Below are positions 28,654 to 37,491 of a stretch of 64,000 nucleotides of DNA, one piece after another. Numbering within the stretch: the first letter of the stretch is position 1; every line of letters starts with the position of its first letter. This DNA is from Rhizorhabdus wittichii RW1 (lineage in GTDB: Bacteria > Pseudomonadota > Alphaproteobacteria > Sphingomonadales > Sphingomonadaceae). The notes under the pieces were generated by a model. The model saw only the letters and a list, made by a program, of their open reading frames with translations, was not told the origin of the DNA and made no database searches. Position numbers and translations under genes: made by a program. The stretch covers positions 3,311,001-3,375,000 of the forward strand of contig CP000699.1 in NCBI GenBank assembly GCA_000016765.1, in the 5' to 3' direction.

Positions 28654-30974
28654 TTGGTGCTCACTTGGAAGGCGACCGATCGGGGCCGATCGGGCAGCAG
28701 CGTTCCGGTGCCAACGGTGCCCGGCGTGGTGACGCGGAAGCTTGCCGTCTTGGCGTCGTTGACGTTCTTGGCGATCACGGCGACCTCCCAGCGGCCATCG
28801 CGCGGCCCGATCGCCGCCCGCAGGTCGAGCTTCTGATAGCCCGGCTGGTAGGACAAGGGATCATGATTGGCCTGCAGGAAATAGCCGGTCGTGAAATAGA
28901 GGCTGGCGCCTAGCCGCAGCAGGAGGTCGTCGGTCACCGGCTGTTCGACGTCGGCGCCGACCGAACCGCTCCACGAGGGGGCGAAGGCGCGACGCTGGCC
29001 CGACAGGTCCTGGATGCAGGCCGGCGTGACGGCGCGCTGGTTCGGCGTGCACGGAGCGTTGGTGAATTTCTGATAATGGGCGTCGAGATAGCTGACGTTG
29101 CTCCACAGCGTCAGCCCGCGCGAGACGATCGCCCTGGTCTCTAGCTCGATACCGCGCGAGCGCATGCTCGCGGCGTTGTTGACGACCGATATCAGGCCGC
29201 CGGCCGACGTGGTGACGGTGCTCGTTTCCTGAAGGTCGCGATATTTGCTGTCGAACAGGGCGATGTTCGTCGTCAGCCGGCGGCCGAACCATTGCGATTT
29301 CAGGCCCAGCTCGAACGCGTCGACCTTTTCCGGTCCGAAGATGTCGGCCGTGTTGGCGCCGAAGCCGCCCGCCTTGAAGCCCTTGGCGTAGCTCGCATAG
29401 ACCATGACATCGCGGACGAGGTCATATTGGACGCTCGCCGACGGCATGAACATCGTGTCGACGCGGCGGGTGATCGGATAGTCGCCAAGCGCGGTGCCGG
29501 TGGGACCGGCGAGCAGCAATTGCGCGGCGAGCGGCGCGGGGGTCAGCGGCTCATGATCGGGCTCGGCCCCGCGCGTGCCGATCACCGCCTGGCGATGCGC
29601 CTTCTTCTCGATCCGCGAATAGCGGAGCCCGCCCGAGAGGCGCAGGCCGTCGACTGGCTTCGCCACCACCGCGCCGAAACCGGACAGCGTCGAGCTCTTC
29701 TGCTGCGCATAGGCATCGCTGCCGACCAGCGACTGGGCGTTGAGATAGGGGGCCGCGAGGGCGCCCGCCGCCGATCCGAAGAAGCCGAATTTGGTGGCGA
29801 GATCGAGGTCCATATGGTCGAAATAGCCGCCGACCTGGAAGGCGACGGGCCTGTCGCCGGGCGATTCGAGCCGGATCTCCTGGCTGAAGACCTTCGATCG
29901 TTCGCCCAGCAGCGCCCATTGGAAGCTCTGGGTGCCGACCGGGCTCAGCCCGGGGAAGCTGACATTATAGGGGATCACGTCGGCGCGCTGGTGCTGGTAG
30001 CCGCTGATCAGGTTGAGCGAATAGTCGCCGAGCTGCAGCCGCGTGGTCAGTCCGATCTCGTGGAAGTCGATCCGCGCCCGGTTGGCCGCGGCGTTGCTGT
30101 GATAGTCGAACCGGTCGTCGATCGTTCCGAACTGGCCCAGCGCCCGCGCGCAGAGACCGGTCGGCGCCGAACCGACAGGGGGACATGCTATTATCTCGGT
30201 GTTGGAGGTTCCCGTGTCGCGGAGCCGGGCGCCGTCATAGCGCAGCGTCATCGACAGGTTGCTCGACGGGTCCCACTGGAACTGGACGCGTCCCTGCAGG
30301 TCGCGGAGATGCGGCCCCTTGTTGTCGAGGCGGTCGTTGTGGACATAGCCGTTCATGCCCGACGCCTTGACCGCGACGCGGGCCTTCAGGGTATCCATCA
30401 GCGGTCCCGAAATTCCGCCTTCCAGCGCATATTCGCCGTCGGTCGGCGCATAGAGCGCCGAGGCGTTGACGGTCAGTTCGTCGCTCGGCTTGCGCGTCGT
30501 GATGTTGAGCGCGCCGGCGATCGCGTTCGCGCCGAAGAAGATCGTCTGGGGACCCTTCAATATCTCGACCCGGTCGATGTCGAACAGCGCGAGGCGCGAG
30601 GTCCGGGCGCGGCTGCGATAGACGCCGTCGACGAAGGTCGCGACCGATTGCTCGAAGCCGGCGTTGAAGCCCGATCCGACACCGCGGAGGTTGAGCTGGT
30701 CGGACGCGGCGCCGGTCGCGATCTTGAGCGCCGGCTGCTGGCTGCTGAGTTCCTCGAGATTGCGCGTGTTCGTCCGGGCCAGCCTGTCGCCCGAGACGAC
30801 GCCGACCGACACCGGGACGTCCTGCAGGCGCTCGGCGCGCCTTTGCGCCGTTACAACGATATCTGTCGAATTGGCGCCTTCGGCCGTTTCGGCCTGAGCC
30901 CAGGCGCTATGGGATATGCCGATGGAAAGCAGCAGGAGCAGCGATTTTGCGTGATTGCAGTTCCGGTTTCTCAT
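28647..30974 (-). CDS. TonB-dependent receptor of the sulfatase operon
   Basis: A 775-residue receptor starting at the ATG at 30974 with GAGGGGAG upstream. The signal peptide ends near AWAQA; the TonB box is STDIVVTAQRRAERLQDVPV; plug features are LRGVGSGFNAGFEQSVATFV and RVEILKGPQTIFFGANAIAG; the barrel ends in VAFQVSTKW, with the aromatic terminus. Many sphingomonads pair such receptors with enzymes for aromatic or steroid substrates. It overlaps the sulfatase and shares a transcript with MarR. A palindrome, ATAATCAGATGTCTGTATA, sits precisely between a -35-like TTGCAA (31046-31041) and a -10-like TTATAT (31023-31018), implying repression. Confidence 0.93.
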   Translation of the reverse strand: MRNRNCNHAKSLLLLLSIGISHSAWAQAETAEGANSTDIVVTAQRRAERLQDVPVSVGVVSGDRLARTNTRNLEELSSQQPALKIATGAASDQLNLRGVGSGFNAGFEQSVATFVDGVYRSRARTSRLALFDIDRVEILKGPQTIFFGANAIAGALNITTRKPSDELTVNASALYAPTDGEYALEGGISGPLMDTLKARVAVKASGMNGYVHNDRLDNKGPHLRDLQGRVQFQWDPSSNLSMTLRYDGARLRDTGTSNTEIIACPPVGSAPTGLCARALGQFGTIDDRFDYHSNAAANRARIDFHEIGLTTRLQLGDYSLNLISGYQHQRADVIPYNVSFPGLSPVGTQSFQWALLGERSKVFSQEIRLESPGDRPVAFQVGGYFDHMDLDLATKFGFFGSAAGALAAPYLNAQSLVGSDAYAQQKSSTLSGFGAVVAKPVDGLRLSGGLRYSRIEKKAHRQAVIGTRGAEPDHEPLTPAPLAAQLLLAGPTGTALGDYPITRRVDTMFMPSASVQYDLVRDVMVYASYAKGFKAGGFGANTADIFGPEKVDAFELGLKSQWFGRRLTTNIALFDSKYRDLQETSTVTTSAGGLISVVNNAASMRSRGIELETRAIVSRGLTLWSNVSYLDAHYQKFTNAPCTPNQRAVTPACIQDLSGQRRAFAPSWSGSVGADVEQPVTDDLLLRLGASLYFTTGYFLQANHDPLSYQPGYQKLDLRAAIGPRDGRWEVAVIAKNVNDAKTASFRVTTPGTVGTGTLLPDRPRSVAFQVSTKW

Positions 30975-31017
30975 AAAAGCTCCCCTCGATTTTCTTTTGG
31001 TTTTACATATGACGGCA

Positions 31018-31040
31018 ATATAATCAGATGTCTGTATAAT
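31018..31040 (-). promoter_or_regulatory. Operator A, copy 1, within the receptor-sulfatase-MarR promoter
   Basis: The plus strand reads ATAATCAGATGTCTGTATA at 31020-31038, a near palindrome about CAGA-YG-TCTG. It fills the 17-bp spacer between TTGCAA (31041-31046) and TTATAT (31018-31023) on the minus strand, 44 bp upstream of the receptor ATG. The site at 47407-47429 matches it at 20 of 23 positions in reverse orientation. The MarR encoded in this operon is the nearest candidate ligand-responsive repressor; this pairing is inference. Confidence 0.6.
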
Positions 31041-31079
31041 TTGCAATATCGGCCAGGGGTTCCGTTAGATCGCGGTCGG

Positions 31080-32882
31080 TCAGCCGGTCTTCGCGATGGC
31101 GAGTTCGGGTTCGCGCGATCGAGCCTCCGGGGCGTGCAGGATGGTTCGCATCACCTCCAGCAGCCGGCCCGATCCGGCATCGGCGGCATCGGCGGCGCGC
31201 CACGCGACGAACATGTCGGGGCGCACGAGCAGCAGGCCGCTTTCGCCGACCTCGGAGGCGGCCGCGAAATCACCCCATGCGTCTTCATACGGCTGCCCCG
31301 GCCCGATGACATGGACACGCAGATCGATGCCCAGCTCACGTTGAACCTCTTCGGCATCCTTCGCCCAGGCGCTGCCGGCGAGACCGGTCAGCAGGGTGAA
31401 ACGGCCCTTGCCGCACAGGTCGAGCGTCGAGACGCGGCGATGGTCGGATGTCAGCCAGGCGTGGGGCAGGTGCGCACCCGGCCGCGTGCTCGGCTGGTGG
31501 AACAGCCGCTCGTCGCGCGCGAAGCCGGGGTCCTCGCTGCCGTCGGAAACGATCGCGCCGGACCGGTAACGCTGGTTCATCTCGACGCCATGGCCGCCGC
31601 CGAAGATCACGATCGTCTCGTCGATCGCCTTGCGCAGTGCCGTGCGGCGCAAGGCGGCGTCCTCGGTGGGTTCCTTGAGGCGCGCGATCGCCAGGTCCAT
31701 GTCCTGCTCGGTCGGAGCGGGCGGGATGCCCAGCGCCGCGAACATCGGCGGAAGCGTCGCGAAGGTGGACGCCGTATAGTCGACGATCTGCTTCGCGATC
31801 GGCGACCGTTCGGCGTCGAACGAGGCGAGCAGCTCCGCGCCGGCCTGCCCCTTGATCACCGCCGCCAGCTTCCAGGCGAGATTATAGGCGTCCTGCACCG
31901 ACGTGTTGAGCCCGAGGCCGCCCATCGGCGAGTGACGATGGACCGCGTCGCCCATGCAGAAGACGCGGCCTGCGCTGTTGCGGCCGGCATATTGCTGGTT
32001 GATCGTCCAGGTCGACATGCCGTCGATCGTCACCGGAATGTCGTCGGTGCCGATCAGCTTCTGGACGACGGCCCTGGCCTGCTCCGTCGAAAGTTGGGGT
32101 GCGCCGTTCGCCAGCTCATAGCCCCAGACGCAGACCCATTTGTGCCAGGGGCGCACCATCCGCAGCACGCCCACGCCGGTGCCGTTCAGCCCGCTGCCGG
32201 TCTGCAGCAGCCAGAACATGTCGCTGGGGCGGTGCTGGACCAGCGCGCTGAGGTCGGCGGTGAATTCGATGTTGAGCGAGCCGGAATCGCCCGTCGCCAT
32301 CCGGCCTTCGAACGGCAGGCCGATGTCCTGCGCCACCTTCGACCGGGCGCCGTCCGCGCCGATCAGATATTTGGCGCGGACCTGATAGTCGGTGTCGGTC
32401 AGCAGGTCGCGCAGCGTGGCGGTGACGCCGTCCGCGTCCTGGACGTGCGAGACATATTCGGTCCGCAGCCGCACGTCGCTGCCTCGCAGCGCGCATTGGG
32501 CGGTGACCAGCGGCTCGAAATAATATTGCGGCAGGTCGCAGATGGCGCAGGGGCTGGCGAGGTCGTGGCGCGCCTTGGCCTCGGGGTGCGTCGACCAGGA
32601 GTAGATGCGGCCGAACTCCTCGTCGACCAGGCTGCGCGCGAAGACGTGCCCCATCTTTTCCTGGGGGGTGGCCAGCGCCTTGGCGGGCTCCTCCAGGTCG
32701 AGGTCGCGCAGGATCTCCATCGCACGCTGGTTGGTGATGTGAGCGCGCGGACCGGGCGACGTCGAACCATATTTGTTGATCATGATGGTGCGGATGCCAT
32801 AGGTCGACAGCAGCAGGGCGCTGATCGCCCCTGCCGGTCCGGCACCGACCACCAGAACATCGGTTTCAACGGTTTTCGCCAT
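31080..32882 (-). CDS. FAD-dependent phenol hydroxylase (TfdB/HbpA type)
   Basis: A 600-residue class A flavoprotein monooxygenase. The dinucleotide motif is LVVGAGPAGAISALLLS at about residues 10-26; YLIGADGARSKVAQDIG is the DG motif and FCMGDAVHRHSPMGGLGLNT the GD motif. The length and the C-terminal thioredoxin-like part match 2,4-dichlorophenol 6-monooxygenase and 2-hydroxybiphenyl 3-monooxygenase, which add an ortho hydroxyl to a phenol with NAD(P)H and O2. It is last in the operon after an extradiol dioxygenase, the enzyme that would open the resulting catechol. The ATG at 32882 is preceded by GGAG; an in-frame TTG lies six codons upstream. Probable substrate: a hydroxylated biaryl or other substituted phenol. 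Confidence 0.88.
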   Translation of the reverse strand: MAKTVETDVLVVGAGPAGAISALLLSTYGIRTIMINKYGSTSPGPRAHITNQRAMEILRDLDLEEPAKALATPQEKMGHVFARSLVDEEFGRIYSWSTHPEAKARHDLASPCAICDLPQYYFEPLVTAQCALRGSDVRLRTEYVSHVQDADGVTATLRDLLTDTDYQVRAKYLIGADGARSKVAQDIGLPFEGRMATGDSGSLNIEFTADLSALVQHRPSDMFWLLQTGSGLNGTGVGVLRMVRPWHKWVCVWGYELANGAPQLSTEQARAVVQKLIGTDDIPVTIDGMSTWTINQQYAGRNSAGRVFCMGDAVHRHSPMGGLGLNTSVQDAYNLAWKLAAVIKGQAGAELLASFDAERSPIAKQIVDYTASTFATLPPMFAALGIPPAPTEQDMDLAIARLKEPTEDAALRRTALRKAIDETIVIFGGGHGVEMNQRYRSGAIVSDGSEDPGFARDERLFHQPSTRPGAHLPHAWLTSDHRRVSTLDLCGKGRFTLLTGLAGSAWAKDAEEVQRELGIDLRVHVIGPGQPYEDAWGDFAAASEVGESGLLLVRPDMFVAWRAADAADAGSGRLLEVMRTILHAPEARSREPELAIAKTG

Positions 32883-32930
32883 TTTCTGAATGCACTCCAA
32901 AATAAGCAGGCTTCCGACCCGGTGGCCGCG

Positions 32931-33827
32931 TCAATGCGCGTGCGCGTGTCCCCAGTCGCTCAGCTGCGAATAGGTCTTCACTTCCCAATCGGCGTCGTCG
33001 ATGACCACGCCGCCCCAGCCGAACTCGATCAGGAAGCCGGAAGGCGTGCGCACGTAGAAGGAGAACATCCCGTCATTGGGATGATGGCCGAGCTCCATGC
33101 CGATCGGGAAGCCCGCCGCGCGGCAGCGGTCATAGGCCAGGCCGACATCGTCCATGTCGCTGACCTCGACCATCATGTGGTGGATGCGCAGCGGCGTCGG
33201 CACTTCGGCCGTGGCGAGCGAATGGTGCCGTCCGGTCCGGGTGTGGAAAAAGGCCGCCTCGACGTCGAAGATGCCGTTCGGCATCGGTTGTGGCCCGCGG
33301 ATATAGTCGCTGACCTTCAACCCGAGCACCCGGCGGGCGAAGGCCACCGTCTCGCCATAGTCGCGCGCCACTTCCAGCACATGGCCGACGCCGAGCCGGC
33401 CGGTCACGAAGCCGCCGCGCAGCACCTTCGACAGGAACGGCTCGTGCGCGGAGGCGAATTTCGGCCCGAATGCGAATTCGTGGATCACGCCGTTGGGATC
33501 GGTCACCGCATGGACGCGGTCGACGGCGCGCTGCTTGGCGATCTCCGCGCTCTGCGGCCGGATGTCGACGCCGGCGCCGCGCGCCTTGTCGACGAAGCCG
33601 TCGAGGTCATCCTCGGTGTCGAACAGCCAGCCGACATATTTGAGGTCGTCCTTCCCGTCGCGTTCGAGGACGATGCGCTGCTCGAGCTTGTCCATCCGCA
33701 GGCCGAGCGAGCGGCCGGGATTGCGTCGGCCGGGAACGAAGCCGAGGATATCGACCGCCAGCTCCTCCCACCGGTCGAGGTCGGTCACGCTGTAGCCGAC
33801 ATAGCCGAGGCTCGAGATTTCAGACAT
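32931..33827 (-). CDS. Type I extradiol dioxygenase (BphC-like)
   Basis: A 298-residue two-domain VOC protein, the usual length for 2,3-dihydroxybiphenyl 1,2-dioxygenases. The Fe(II) ligands are visible in the C-terminal domain: H149 in GVGHVLEV, H217 in RIHHMMVEV, and E268 in [10 protein letters not shown]. The enzyme cleaves a catechol next to the hydroxyls to give a yellow 2-hydroxy-6-oxo-dienoate. The substrate would come from the FAD hydroxylase downstream, and the product would go to the C-C hydrolase at 42287. AGGTG lies seven bases before the ATG. A BphC-like reading is supported by the ligands and length; the true catechol is not known. Confidence 0.9.
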
Positions 33828-33879
33828 CGGAACACCTCATGATCAGGATCGTCACCATGGATCGAAACGCCACGCGCCT

Positions 33880-34716
33880 TCAGGCCGCGACGAGCGGGGG
33901 AAGGGGCGCGACCATGTGCGCCCCGTCCTTGTCGAGCGGATCGCCGTCCCGGAGATCGGCGACCCGCACGCCCGAGGGGACGTTCCGCGCGCCATCGGCA
34001 TGCCACCGGGCATCGTCACCGACATAGCGCAGCGACAATGCGCGCCGGCTGCGGTCCTGGCGGGCGTTGGCGCCGGCTCCGTGCAGCACGCCGACATCGT
34101 GGACGATCACGTCACCCGGTTCGAGATCCCATTGCAGGATGTCATATCTCTCCCGCTCGCCCTCAATGTCGGGGAGGGGCTCGAAATCGCCATAGCCGCC
34201 GCTGCCGTCGAAATTCTGCGGCTGGTACATCTTGCCCCAGCGATGGCTGCCGCGGACATATTCGAGCGCGCCGCTGTCGCGCGTGACGGGATCGAGCGCG
34301 ATCCACAGCGAGGTGATCTGGCGTCCCCGCACCGGCCAATAAGGCAGGTCCTGGTGCCAGGGCGTCCGGGTCTGCGCGCCCGGTTCCTTGACCAGCAGAT
34401 GATCGGCATAGAGGACGACCTTGTCGGTCTGCATCAGGTCGCGCGCCAGCAGCGCCGCCGGGGACTGGAGCGCGATCACCCGGAACTCGGGATCGTCGAG
34501 GTGCATGTAGAGGACGTTGTGGAAGGCCGGTTCGGCCGGGCGCGGCCGGCCGGCGGCCTCCATCCCGGCGAGCTGCCGTTCGACTGCGGCGGCGCTGGCG
34601 CGCCGCGTCCGTTCGACCCAGTCCCGGTCGAAGACGTTGCGCACGATGATCGCGCCGTCCTCGTCCAGCGCGGTGAGATCGGCTTCGGTGATCAAGCCGG
34701 AATCGAGCCGGGCCAT
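33880..34716 (-). CDS. Phytanoyl-CoA dioxygenase (PhyH)-family oxygenase
   Basis: A 278-residue Fe(II)/2-oxoglutarate-type oxygenase. The facial triad starts with HQD in TPWHQDLPYW at about residue 120; the distal His is in VHDVGVLHGAGAN, and RRALSLRYVG supplies the Arg that binds 2-oxoglutarate. The family hydroxylates small carboxylic or alkyl substrates and can cleave ethers or halides oxidatively. ATG at 34716 was chosen because GGGGAG lies seven bases upstream; the ATG at 34731 contains that ribosome site. It is the second gene of the operon, after the receptor, so it may carry out the first attack on the imported molecule, for example removal of an alkyl group before phenol hydroxylation. 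That role is inference. Confidence 0.86.
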   Translation of the reverse strand: MARLDSGLITEADLTALDEDGAIIVRNVFDRDWVERTRRASAAAVERQLAGMEAAGRPRPAEPAFHNVLYMHLDDPEFRVIALQSPAALLARDLMQTDKVVLYADHLLVKEPGAQTRTPWHQDLPYWPVRGRQITSLWIALDPVTRDSGALEYVRGSHRWGKMYQPQNFDGSGGYGDFEPLPDIEGERERYDILQWDLEPGDVIVHDVGVLHGAGANARQDRSRRALSLRYVGDDARWHADGARNVPSGVRVADLRDGDPLDKDGAHMVAPLPPLVAA

Positions 34717-34737
34717 GTTGTTGCTCCCCATCTGCCG

Positions 34738-37076
34738 TCAGATCTTGAAGCTGATGCTGGCGCCGTAGGTGGCCGGCATGCCGACGTGGCGGACGCGCGT
34801 ATCGACGACGTGGATGATGTTGGTCGCGTAGAATTTGTCGGTCACATTGTGCGCCCAGACCTCGAAGCGCCAGCGGTTGTCGCCCGGGAAGATGCCCGCC
34901 CGCAGGTCGAGCAGCGTGTAGCCCGGAAGCCGGTAGGCCGGATTGCCGCCGAACGAAGCGGCGCTCGAACTCTGGTAGCGGGCGTTGGCGCCGACGAAGG
35001 CCGACAGCTCCTGCGACACCGGGAACTCGTACTGGGCGTCGCCGGTGAGCTGGTATTTCGGCGTGAACGGAAAGGCCTCGCCCTTGACGTCGACGAGATT
35101 GCTGTCGGCGTCATATTTGATGGCGCTTCTGGTCACCTTCGACGCGATATAGGCGGCACCGCCGCTCAGCGTCAGCCCGGTCGCCGGGCGCCAGGTGAGC
35201 GATCCCTCGATGCCGTTCACGCGCGATTTCGGAATCGAGACGATGCCGGGCAGGTTGCCGAACGGCGGAACCGCGATGTAGCCGAGCAGCTGCTTGTCGT
35301 CATAATCATAGTGGAACGCCGCCAGGGTGATGTCGGCGCGGTTGTCGAGGAGCTGCTGCTTGAGGCCGACCTCATAGGCCAGGATCGATTCCTGCTTCAC
35401 CGGCACGAGCTGGGCGAGGCTGAGCGCGGGCAGGGTCGAGAAGACGCCCGACTTGTAGCCGCGCGTGACCGAGGCATAGAGCAGCGTCGCGTTGGTCGGC
35501 TTCCAGCTCAGCCCGGCCTTCCACGAGACATTGTCCTCGTCCAGGCTGCCCTTGACCGGGGTGAGGGACGGCACCGGCGCGCCCGACGGGCCGGGCACCA
35601 GCATCACGCACTGGCCCGGCTGGATCGCGACCCCGGTGAGCCCCGAGAAGACCGCCGCCAGAAGCCCGTTGCCGAGGTCGGTTCCGCAACCCGCATGGCG
35701 GTTCCTGGAATCGGTGTAGCGGATCGATCCCTGCGCCGTGAGCGTGCTGGTGATCTTGTAGTCGAGGCTGCCGAACGCGGCCTTGGTCTCGACATTCTGG
35801 TTGTTGACCATGCCGGCGCCGTCGATGAAGAAGACGCCCGCGATCAGCGAATTGGTGCCGATATTGTTGGCCGCCGTATAGTCGCGCGACCTGTCCTTGG
35901 CATAGTTGACGCCGACCATCCATTTGAGCGGGCCGTCGGCGCTCGGGCCCTCCAGGCGAAGCTCCTGGAAGAAGGACTTGATCTTGCCGATCTGCGAAAT
36001 GTCGGAATTGGGATAGGCGGCGCCATCCGGATCGGTCCGCGCGCGGCGCTTCAGTTCCGAATAGCTGGTGATCGACGTCAGCTTGACGGCGTCGTTGACG
36101 TCCCATTCGCCGCGCAGCGCGAACTGGTGGAAATCGTCGTGGCGGCCATAGTCGCGTCCGGGCGTCCAATCCGCCCGGCGCGCCTTGTCCGGCGCCGACG
36201 TCAGCCCGCCGAGCGCGGCCAGCGGCGGGGCATAGCCCGGCGGCACGGGCACGGTCGGCCGGACGTCGAGGAACTGCGCCGCCTGGGTGTCGCTGCGGTC
36301 GATCCAGCCGTTGACGCTCAGCTCGAACTGGAGGGCGTCGGTCGGCTTCCAGTCGAGCAGCAGGCGTCCGGTGGCGAAGCGGCGACGGCCGAGTTCGTCG
36401 CCCGGACGGGACAGGCTCTGCTGCCAGGGCGAGCGCCGGTCGAGCGCGCCTGACACGCGCACGCCCAGCGTGTCGGACAGCGGTCCGCTGACATAGGCGT
36501 TGGCGTTGATCGCGTTGAACCGGCCATAGCCGATCTTGCCGCCGGCCGAGAAATGGTCGGTCGGCTTGTTGGCGACATAGTTGATCGCGCCGCCGGTCGA
36601 ATTCTGTCCGAACAGCGTGCCCTGCGGTCCCTTGAGCACCTCGACCCGCGCGACGTCGAGCGACGCGCCCTCGGTCATGATCGAAAAGGGCAGGGGGATC
36701 TGGTCGGTGTAGACGCTGACCGCAGGCGAGATCGCCAGCGAGTTGTCGTAGAAGCCGATGCCGCGGATCGTATAGACCGGCGTCGAGCTGTAGGTCGTCG
36801 TCGCAGTCAGCGCGGTCGTCACCTTGGCGAGGTCGGCGACGTCGTTGATGCCGCGCATCGCGAGCTGCTCGCCGCTCGCCGCCGTGATCGTCATCGGGAC
36901 GTTCGAGATGCGTTCGCTGCGTTTCCGCGCGGTCACGACGATGTCGAGCGATTGATCAGCTGCTTCGCTCGCCTCGGGTTGATCCTGGCGGGATCCGTTC
37001 TGCGCGAAATCGGTGCTGCGGAACAGGCGCATGCCAGCGCCGTGGCCGAAAGCAGTCCCAGTCGCAAACCTCGCAT
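34738..37076 (-). pseudogene. TonB-dependent receptor with a one-base frameshift after the signal peptide
   Basis: From the barrel end (YGASISFKI) back to the TonB box (SLDIVVTARKRSERISNVP) the frame is a normal receptor with plug motifs YTIRGIGFYDNSLAISPAVS and RVEVLKGPQGTLFGQNSTGG. Upstream, that frame has no signal peptide. A different frame gives a strong ribosome site (AGGAGAGG), an ATG at 37076 and a signal peptide MRGLRLGLLSATALACACSA. Adding one G in the run TTTCGCGCAG near 37002-37006 joins the frames as PISAQNGSRQDQPEAS, with a natural cleavage site and a 779-residue receptor. Either the gene is inactive or the base is a sequencing error. It heads the operon with PhyH, extradiol dioxygenase and FAD hydroxylase. 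Alternative start at 37032 would give a leaderless protein. Confidence 0.85.
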
Positions 37077-37148
37077 GGTTGCTACCCCTCTCCTGACTGA
37101 TGGCGGGCAAATCTCGTTGCCTCGCGGAGAAGCGTAACAAAAACAATT

Positions 37149-37162
37149 TGTTCGATCAAATA
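37149..37162. promoter_or_regulatory. Operator B, copy 1 (TetR-type site)
   Basis: TGTTCGATCAAATA differs at two positions from the perfect palindrome TATTCGATCGAATA found beside the TetR start. It lies 73 bp upstream of the receptor ATG at 37076, between the TetR 3' end and the receptor operon. Confidence 0.55.
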
Positions 37163-37200
37163 ATTTTTAGGATCGACCTATACTATTGAATTCCATGGAT

Positions 37201-37491
37201 TTATTCAGGCGGATGGTTCATGAGCATGGTCAGCATGCACGCGGCGTGAGTCTCGAAAAAGACGTCCGAGCGCACGTCGTCGCCGGTCACGATTCTCATC
37301 TCCTCCTCAAGCGAGAAGATCGCGCTCGAACTGAGCAGCACATAATAGGCGTTGGAGACCGGCAGGTCGCGGAGGATGCCGTGCGCCTTGCCGACCTCGA
37401 AGACATGGGTGATCGACAGGTAGATCGGCCGGATGTGGCGATCGAGCAGCCAGAGAAGGTGCTGGTCGGGATGCGGACCGCTTTCGACCAT
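37201..37491 (-). pseudogene. TetR regulator, C-terminal fragment
   Basis: The minus strand encodes ESGPHPDQHLLWLLDRHIRP and continues to a stop at 37201 (LMNHPPE). The pattern 'G..P....WL..RHI.P.Y' is typical of helix 6-7 of TetR proteins' ligand-binding domain. The fragment starts exactly at the edge of an IS1182-like element and has no start codon with a ribosome site of its own (the ATG at 37491 comes from the target-site repeat). Joined with pieces at 39017-39125 and 41645-41985 it completes a 241-residue TetR. Confidence 0.85.

Noticed and set aside
29292-33842. A very long open frame (over 1500 codons) on the plus strand opposite the receptor, FAD hydroxylase and extradiol dioxygenase
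   Set aside because: It is antisense to three well-supported genes and its translation is rich in Arg, Ala, Gly and Asp with no domain; such frames arise from high-GC codon bias.
33916-36453. An 845-codon plus-strand open frame opposite PhyH and the receptor
   Set aside because: Same shadow effect; no ribosome site and no recognisable motif.
37201-37491. An independent 96-codon gene downstream of the IS1182-like element
   Set aside because: Its first codons come from the target-site repeat, and it completes the interrupted TetR frame exactly.
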